Shown in pieces: positions 5,225-9,713 of a stretch of 9,713 nt of DNA (the first letter of the stretch is position 1; every line of letters starts with the position of its first letter). Below the pieces are notes generated by a model that made no database searches, was not told the origin of the DNA, and saw only the letters and a list, made by a program, of their open reading frames with translations. Position numbers and translations under genes: made by a program. Origin of the DNA: Spartobacteria bacterium (GTDB lineage Bacteria > Verrucomicrobiota > Verrucomicrobiia > Chthoniobacterales > Terrimicrobiaceae); contig CANKXQ010000035.1 in NCBI GenBank assembly GCA_947487745.1, positions 1 through 9,713 on the forward strand, given 5' to 3'.

Positions 5225-6070
5225 TCACACCGGGGACTCGACCTTGGATCGCTCTTTTTTGTTCAAAGCCCTGCGAAGTTTGTTGAGGGCGATGTTTTGA
5301 ACTTGGCGGATGCGCTCGCGGGTGACGCCGAATTTTTCACCGACTTCCTCGAGTGTCTTGAGCTTCTGGCCATCGAGGCCGAAACGCGAGTTGATGATGC
5401 GGCGCTCTCTTTCGTCGAGCACATCCAAGAGATCTCCGACCTCGTCACGGAGGTCTTTGTCGCGAAGGGCCTCGTAGGGATCCATCGCGTCCTCGTCGCC
5501 GATGATGTCGCCGAGTGCTGTGGAATCCTCGTCATTGATCGGTTGATCGAGCGATGTGGGGCGGATCGCGGCGCTTTTGAGGGCGGCGACCTTCGACGCG
5601 CCCATACCGACTTCCTCGGCGAGTTCTTCGTCGGTGGGTTCGCGGCCGAGTTCCTCGGTCATCTGATTGGAAACGCGGCGGAGCTTGGCGATCTTGTCCA
5701 CCAGATGGACTGGCAGACGGATCGTTTTGCTCTGGTTTGCGAGGGCGCGCTTGATCGATTGCTTGATCCACCAAGCCGCATAGGTGCTGAGTTTACCGCC
5801 TTTTTTAGGGTCAAAGCGCTCCACGGCCTTCATGAGACCGATATTGCCCTCGGAGATGAGATCGAGGAGCGGGAGGCCAAAATTGCTGTAGTCTCGGGCG
5901 ATTTTCACCACGAGGCGGAGGTTCGAGCGGATCATGATGGCCCGCGCCTCCTTGTCGCCGCGTTTGATGCGGCGGGCGAGTTTGATTTCTTCTTGAACCG
6001 TGATGAGGGGATACTCGCCGATTTCGCGCAAGTAGAGTTGAAAGCCGTTGTCGTTGTCTTCGAATGCCAT
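5225..6070 (-). CDS. RNA polymerase sigma factor, RpoD/SigA (sigma-70) family
   Basis: 281 residues. Region 1.2 at about 8-42 ('FQLYLREIGEYPLITVQEEI'), region 2 at 44-113 ('NLRLVVKIARDY', 'DLISEGNIGLMKAVERFDP', then the -10 recognition helix 'STYAAWWIKQSIKRAL'), region 3 at about 125-200 ('EELGREPTDEELAEEVGM') and region 4 at about 207-268 ('RERRIINSRFGL', with the -35 recognition helix 'TLEEVGEKFGVTRERIRQVQ'). All parts needed for promoter recognition and core binding are there. Region 1.1 and the non-conserved insert of large RpoD proteins are absent, so it is the size of RpoS or a short SigA. Within Verrucomicrobiota I take it as a primary or near-primary factor. The leader just before the ATG is A-rich (AAAACAAAAAC) without a Shine-Dalgarno site. 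It ends at a strong terminator (5161-5200) and is divergent from the pot operon. Confidence 0.96.
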   Translation of the reverse strand: MAFEDNDNGFQLYLREIGEYPLITVQEEIKLARRIKRGDKEARAIMIRSNLRLVVKIARDYSNFGLPLLDLISEGNIGLMKAVERFDPKKGGKLSTYAAWWIKQSIKRALANQSKTIRLPVHLVDKIAKLRRVSNQMTEELGREPTDEELAEEVGMGASKVAALKSAAIRPTSLDQPINDEDSTALGDIIGDEDAMDPYEALRDKDLRDEVGDLLDVLDERERRIINSRFGLDGQKLKTLEEVGEKFGVTRERIRQVQNIALNKLRRALNKKERSKVESPV

Positions 6071-6221
6071 GTTTTTGTTTTTGTGAAGTTACGAGTTGAA
6101 ATTTATTAAGGATGGATCGGACATTGTTTAGGCGACGCGATACACCGAATATTGAGACCACTGGCTTTCGAATTCGTTCAAAAATTTTCCGCACCACTGG
6201 ACTTCGCGCAATAACTGTGGG
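6071..6221. promoter_or_regulatory. Divergent intergenic region (sigma gene / pot operon)
   Basis: These 151 bases separate two genes read away from each other, so by position they should contain both promoters. I find no convincing -35/-10 pair. The best on plus, TTGTTT (6125-6130) with GAATAT 17 bases on, matches the -10 at only 3 of 6. Towards the sigma gene the region is AT-rich (TTAATAAATTT on minus, about 6111-6101), which may hold a -10. The call rests on position only. Confidence 0.3.
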
Positions 6222-7064
6222 ATGACTCCTTTCGTGACTGCTCCAACAGCATCAGCAAAAAATTCCGGGATTTTAGGGCAAGGGGTTGGCCACCGCCTCC
6301 AAGGCATGGCTCTGGGTCTTTGGACTGCTGGAATCTTGGCATTTCTTTACTTGCCAATCGCCTTGCTCGTCGTCTTTTCATTCAACTCCTCGCGACTGAA
6401 TATCCAATGGGAAGGATTTTCCATGCAGTGGTATGCCGCATTGTTCTCCAACAAGGTTTTGATCACGGCATTTCAGAACAGCCTGCTCGTGGCCTCAGTA
6501 ACGACCGTGCTTTCGACTATCCTCGGCACGCTGGGCGCGTGGATGCTCCACCGCTACCGCTTTCCCTTTCAAAGCGCTCTGGGCTTACTGATTTTTGTCC
6601 CGATCGTGATGCCTGAAGTCCTCATGGGCGTTAGCTTATTAGTTCTTTTCGTTCAGTTTCTAAGTATTCCACTCGGATTCACGACGCTTGTGATAGCGCA
6701 TACTACATTTTGTTTTCCCTTCGTGTTGGTGGGAGTCCAAGCCCGACTTCAGGGACTCGATCCCTCGCTGGAGGAGGCTGCGATGGATCTTGGAGCCACG
6801 CCGTTTCAAGCCTTCTGGAAAGTCATCCTGCCATTTCTCATGCCGGCGATTGTCGCAGGCGCAATGATGTCCTTTACGCTGTCGCTGGATGAATACATAG
6901 TCAGCGTTTTCACCTCGGGCTCACAATCCCAGACGCTGCCTCTGAAGGTGTATGGCATGGCCAAGGTTGGCCTGAACCCGCAATTAAATGCCTTGAGCGC
7001 TATTTTTATAGCGGCAACATTTGCGTTTGCCATGAGTGCTCATTTTTTGGGAAGAAAAAGATAG
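6222..7064 (+). CDS. potC: Spermidine/putrescine ABC transporter permease, PotC-like
   Basis: 280 residues, an inner-membrane permease of the polyamine (PotABCD-type) importer. Hydrophobic segments lie at about 33-54, 86-108, 118-144, 152-174, 205-229 and 255-276, the six expected. The EAA loop that docks the ATPase is at about 184-212 ('EEAAMDLGATPFQAFWKVIL', then 'PFLMPAIVAG'). The 'FSFNSSRLNIQWEGFS' and 'VPIVMPEVLMGVSLL' stretches are characteristic of PotC rather than PotB. From this ATG there is an unusual 28-residue polar N-terminal tail; the ATG at 6306 ('MALGLWTAG') would give a 252-residue protein nearer the usual length, and neither start has a clear Shine-Dalgarno site. First gene of the pot operon, two bases before the binding-protein gene. 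Confidence 0.92.
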   Translation: MTPFVTAPTASAKNSGILGQGVGHRLQGMALGLWTAGILAFLYLPIALLVVFSFNSSRLNIQWEGFSMQWYAALFSNKVLITAFQNSLLVASVTTVLSTILGTLGAWMLHRYRFPFQSALGLLIFVPIVMPEVLMGVSLLVLFVQFLSIPLGFTTLVIAHTTFCFPFVLVGVQARLQGLDPSLEEAAMDLGATPFQAFWKVILPFLMPAIVAGAMMSFTLSLDEYIVSVFTSGSQSQTLPLKVYGMAKVGLNPQLNALSAIFIAATFAFAMSAHFLGRKR

Positions 7065-7066
7065 TC

Positions 7067-8101
7067 ATGAAAAAAATCAACCGTCTCCTCCTCACTTTGT
7101 TTGCCTTGGGCTTGGCCGTCTCCGCAACCGCCGCGCCGACTAAACACCTGAATATCTACTGCTGGTCGGAATACATCCCCCAACCGATTGTCGATCAATT
7201 CTCGAAAGAGACTGGCGTGAAGGTCACCGTGGAAAACTACGCGTCGAACGAGGAGATGCTCTCCAAACTGGCTGCGGGTGGAGGTGAATACGATATAATC
7301 CAACCCAGCGAATATGTGATCGAAGCGCTGGTGAAAGAAAAAGTCCTCCATTCGCTGGACCGCTCAAAAATTCCCAACCTGAAAAACATCGATCCGCAAT
7401 TCCTGAATCAAGCCTTTGATCCCGGCAACAAATTCAGCGTCCCCTTCATGGCTGGAACTGTCGGAATCATCGTGAATACCGACCTCATCAAAGACGACAT
7501 CCGGGGCTACGCCGATGTGTTCAAGCCGGAGAACAAGGGAAAAATTGTCGTGCTGGACGATGCGCGCGAGATCGTCACTTGGGCCCTTCTGGCCAATGGT
7601 CTCAACATCAATCAAATTACGGATAAGAGCCTCAATAAGATCAAACCCACGCTTGAGCAATGGCTCCCGCTGGTGAAAGTCTACGACTCGGACAGTCCGA
7701 AGACAGCCCTACTCAATGGCGATGTCGCCATTGGGGTTGTCTGGGGTGGCGAAGGTGCGATTTTGACGAACAAAAACAAGAAGTTCCGCTGGGTGATTCC
7801 AAGCGAAGGAACGCACCTTTTCATCGACAGCCTGGCGATTCCGAAAACAGCAAAAAATGTAGAGAACGCCGAAGCATTTATGAATTTCATCCTTCGTCCG
7901 GAGATCAGCAAACAAATCTCGGATGAATTCCCGTATCTGAATCCGAACCTCGCCGCCCGTGAACTGATGAGCAAGAAGCAACTCGAGAATCCCGCCAGCT
8001 TTCCAGTAGAGGAGGAATTGAAAAAAATGTCCCTCTTCAAGGATATAGGCACAAAGGGATCCGATGTGGAAGAACTCATCACCACGCTCAAGGCGCAATA
8101 A
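7067..8101 (+). CDS. potD: Spermidine/putrescine-binding periplasmic protein, PotD-like
   Basis: 344 residues, the solute receptor of the importer. Signal peptide 1-23 (MKK, hydrophobic core, 'SATAA' then P24), without a lipobox Cys, so it should be free in the periplasm. Matches to PotD: 'YCWSEYIPQPIVDQFSKETG' at the mature start; Y83 in 'PSEYVIEAL'; 'LDDAREIVTWAL' with D165/E168 at the amine-binding acids (E. coli D168/E171); W226 in 'VVWGGEGAIL'; and 'FIDSLAIPKTAKN' with D254 at the key Asp (E. coli D257). The aromatic position beside that Asp is F252 where E. coli has Trp255, which may alter the choice of amine. Position assignments are from memory of the E. coli protein. The gene lies between the two permease genes, 2 bases after the first and 3 before the second. 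Confidence 0.95.
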   Translation: MKKINRLLLTLFALGLAVSATAAPTKHLNIYCWSEYIPQPIVDQFSKETGVKVTVENYASNEEMLSKLAAGGGEYDIIQPSEYVIEALVKEKVLHSLDRSKIPNLKNIDPQFLNQAFDPGNKFSVPFMAGTVGIIVNTDLIKDDIRGYADVFKPENKGKIVVLDDAREIVTWALLANGLNINQITDKSLNKIKPTLEQWLPLVKVYDSDSPKTALLNGDVAIGVVWGGEGAILTNKNKKFRWVIPSEGTHLFIDSLAIPKTAKNVENAEAFMNFILRPEISKQISDEFPYLNPNLAARELMSKKQLENPASFPVEEELKKMSLFKDIGTKGSDVEELITTLKAQ

Positions 8102-8104
8102 GGC

Positions 8105-8989
8105 GTGCTAGGATTCCTCTCCCCCACGAGCACTCCTAAAGGCTCCACCCATCGTGCGCCGGGGCTCTGGGCTTGGATTGTCCTGTCGCCCTTGTTGATC
8201 TGGCTCCTGCTTTTTGTCGTGGCCCCGACTCTCGTGCTCACCGCCGTGAGCTTCGCCGAGAGAGACTCGCTGGGGCGCATCGTCTGGAATTTCAGCGTTC
8301 AGAATTACGCCCGCGCCTTTGACTGGGTGTGGGTAAAAATCCTTCTCGACTCGCTCTACTACGCCTTCCTGACCACGCTCATCTGCCTCGCCCTCGGCTA
8401 TCCGGCGGCCTTTTTCATTGGTAAAGCTCCTGAACGCTGGCGGGGATTTTTGCTCCTCCTGGTCATGGTTCCCTTTTTGACGAGTTTTCTCATCCGCACC
8501 TACGCTTGGATAAACATTCTCAGCAAGGAGGGTTTCTTGAATAGCCTGCTTATTTCAGCCGGTGTTTTCAACGAGCCCGTGGCGGTGCTCTACTCTCCTT
8601 TCGCGATCGTTCTGGGACTGGTCTATAATTTTTTGCCCTTCATGATTCTTCCCATCTACACGAGCGTTGAGAAACTCGACAACGGCTTGGTCGAAGCCGC
8701 ACACGACCTTGGGGCCGGACCGCTGAGGGCCTTCTCGCAAGTCATCCTTCCCCTCACCCGCCCGGGCATTGTCGCCGGGTCGATGCTGGTCTTTGTGCCA
8801 TCAATCGCCATGTTTGCCATCACGACGCTGATGGGTGGCGGGACCAACCCCACCATTGGGGAGGTCATTTTCAAACAATTCACCGCCGGGCGGAATCAAC
8901 CCTTCGGTGCCGCGCTCGGAACCATCCTGCTCTTCGTCTTCATCCTCGCCTTGTGGCTCGCACGGACTCAGCGGGAGCGTGAGGATTGA
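8105..8989 (+). CDS. potB: Spermidine/putrescine ABC transporter permease, PotB-like
   Basis: 294 residues, the second membrane subunit. Hydrophobic segments are at about 22-50, 78-106, 114-138, 160-183, 222-240 and 268-286. The EAA loop is at about 197-225 ('EAAHDLGAGPLRAFSQVILP', then 'LTRPGIVAGS'). 'PFLTSFLIRTYAWINILSKEG' and 'TLMGGGTNPTIGEVIFKQF' are PotB hallmarks. The start is GTG, three bases after the binding-protein stop; AAGG right before it is too close to be a good ribosome site, so translation is probably coupled. Last gene of the operon: its stop is 12 bases from the stop of the convergent obg gene, with no clear terminator between them. No PotA ATPase gene follows or precedes, so the ATP-hydrolysing subunit must be encoded elsewhere. 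Confidence 0.94.
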   Translation: MLGFLSPTSTPKGSTHRAPGLWAWIVLSPLLIWLLLFVVAPTLVLTAVSFAERDSLGRIVWNFSVQNYARAFDWVWVKILLDSLYYAFLTTLICLALGYPAAFFIGKAPERWRGFLLLLVMVPFLTSFLIRTYAWINILSKEGFLNSLLISAGVFNEPVAVLYSPFAIVLGLVYNFLPFMILPIYTSVEKLDNGLVEAAHDLGAGPLRAFSQVILPLTRPGIVAGSMLVFVPSIAMFAITTLMGGGTNPTIGEVIFKQFTAGRNQPFGAALGTILLFVFILALWLARTQRERED

Positions 8990-9001
8990 TGCCGCTGCTG
9001 G

Positions 9002-9713
9002 CTACGGAGCGACTTTTTTTGCGATATACTGGACTACTTTATCCAAGCCTTCCTTGATCTCGGCGCAGATGGGAATGACCTTGAGTTTCGGGAAGCGGGT
9101 CTTGAAGGCCTTGAGGTTCTCTTCTGCCTCAGGCAGGTCCATTTTATTGGCAATGATACACGACGGCTTGGCTGTGAGCGTGGGATCGTAGAGGCGCAGT
9201 TCCTTGCGGAGCGATTGATAGTCGTCAATCGGGTTTCGTCCTTCGCTGCCAGCCATGTCGAGGACAAAAAAGAGGGATTTGCAGCGAACGATGTGGCGCA
9301 GGAACTCGTGACCGAGGCCGCGATTTTCATGGGCACCCTCGATCAAACCGGGGATGTCCGCCATAGTGGAGCGACCGTATTCAGGAAGGTCGATGACACC
9401 GACCAAGGGATGCAGCGTGGTGAAAGGATAGGCAGCCGTTTTGGGCTTGGCGGCGGAGAGTTCGCGAAGGAGTGTGGATTTCCCGGCATTCGGATATCCC
9501 ACCAGGCCGATGTCGGCGATGGTCCGCAGCTCAAATAAAAACCAGCCCTCTTCGCCAGGATAGCCTTTGGTGACCTGACGCGGCACACGATTCGTGGAGG
9601 ACTTGAAATGCGTGTTGCCCTTTCCGCCATCGCCGCCTTTGCTCAAGATGAATTCCTGCCCCGGCTCGGAGAGATCCGCGATGGGCTCTATTTCCACATC
9701 ATCGCGCTGGGAC
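9002..9713 (-). CDS. obg: Obg/CgtA GTPase, N-terminus beyond the window
   Basis: About 236 C-terminal residues; the gene runs off the right edge, and the missing part should be roughly 100 residues. The end of the glycine-rich Obg domain is visible ('FILSKGGDGGKGNTHFKSS'), then the complete G domain: G1 'GLVGYPNAGKST', G2 'YPFTTLHP', G3 'DIPGLIEGA', G4 'NKMD' and G5 'ICAEIKEGL' (usual wording is SAxxGxG, so Ser is replaced by Cys). It stops right after the G domain, without the OCT domain of some Obg proteins. Obg binds the large ribosomal subunit and acts in ribosome assembly and the stringent response. An in-frame GTG at 9697 is internal, since the conserved sequence continues upstream of it. 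The gene is convergent with the PotB-like gene. Confidence 0.96.
   Translation of the reverse strand, partial: SQRDDVEIEPIADLSEPGQEFILSKGGDGGKGNTHFKSSTNRVPRQVTKGYPGEEGWFLFELRTIADIGLVGYPNAGKSTLLRELSAAKPKTAAYPFTTLHPLVGVIDLPEYGRSTMADIPGLIEGAHENRGLGHEFLRHIVRCKSLFFVLDMAGSEGRNPIDDYQSLRKELRLYDPTLTAKPSCIIANKMDLPEAEENLKAFKTRFPKLKVIPICAEIKEGLDKVVQYIAKKVAP

Noticed and set aside
5111..6109. Long open frame (332 codons) on plus over the sigma gene
   Set aside because: It is the antisense shadow of a clearly conserved sigma-70 gene; its product has no recognisable motif and overlaps the terminator and leader of the real gene.
7681..8280. Minus-strand frame of 199 codons across the potD/potB junction
   Set aside because: Lies antisense to two well-conserved transporter genes; Ser-rich product without motifs.
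8968..9020. Terminator between the PotB-like gene and obg
   Set aside because: CAGCGG/CCGCTG (8968-8973, 8991-8996) can pair, but the loop is long and the T-run at 9013-9019 is too far from it and lies inside obg; no solid hairpin seen.

Overview
The window looks like chromosomal DNA from a member of the Verrucomicrobiota. The best evidence is the sigma factor at 5225-6070 (minus): its region 2, around 'FDPKKGGKLSTYAAWWIKQS', is close to the form I associate with that phylum. Dispersed 'ACAGAGAGCAC'-type intergenic repeats, moderate-to-high GC and weak Shine-Dalgarno sites agree with this. The assignment is inference from memory, not a database result.

Layout. (1) 1-2032: the 3' end of a LytS-type sensor kinase gene and its LytTR response regulator gene, both on plus. 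They are separated by about 1.04 kb that carries a two-gene module on the opposite strand: a DUF6036-like nucleotidyltransferase and a small partner, overlapping by ATGA. This resembles a toxin-antitoxin or defence-type cassette inserted into a two-component operon. (2) 2184-3532: a single-pass membrane protein with a C-terminal LysM domain, translationally coupled to a ClpP/crotonase-fold protein that keeps a candidate nucleophile Ser but has Cys where the catalytic His should be. (3) 3533-5224: a gene-poor stretch with a small TPR protein gene (minus), two diverged copies of a dispersed intergenic repeat on either side of it, a doubtful low-complexity reading frame, a cluster of inverted repeats and a clear intrinsic terminator for the sigma gene. 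(4) 5225-6070: a primary-type sigma-70 factor on minus. (5) 6222-8989: a compact polyamine ABC importer operon in the order permease (PotC-like), binding protein (PotD-like), permease (PotB-like), with no ATPase gene. (6) 9002-9713: the C-terminal two-thirds of the Obg/CgtA GTPase on minus, running off the window edge.

How the genes work together. The kinase fragment and regulator would form one signalling pair. The Pot proteins form the binding and membrane parts of a spermidine/putrescine importer whose ATPase must be supplied from elsewhere. The sigma factor and Obg are housekeeping functions. I do not see a convincing large novel system. The points most worth a second look are the inserted nucleotidyltransferase pair, the LysM/degenerate-ClpP pair, the ATPase-less and reordered pot operon, and the inverted-repeat cluster at 5063-5151.
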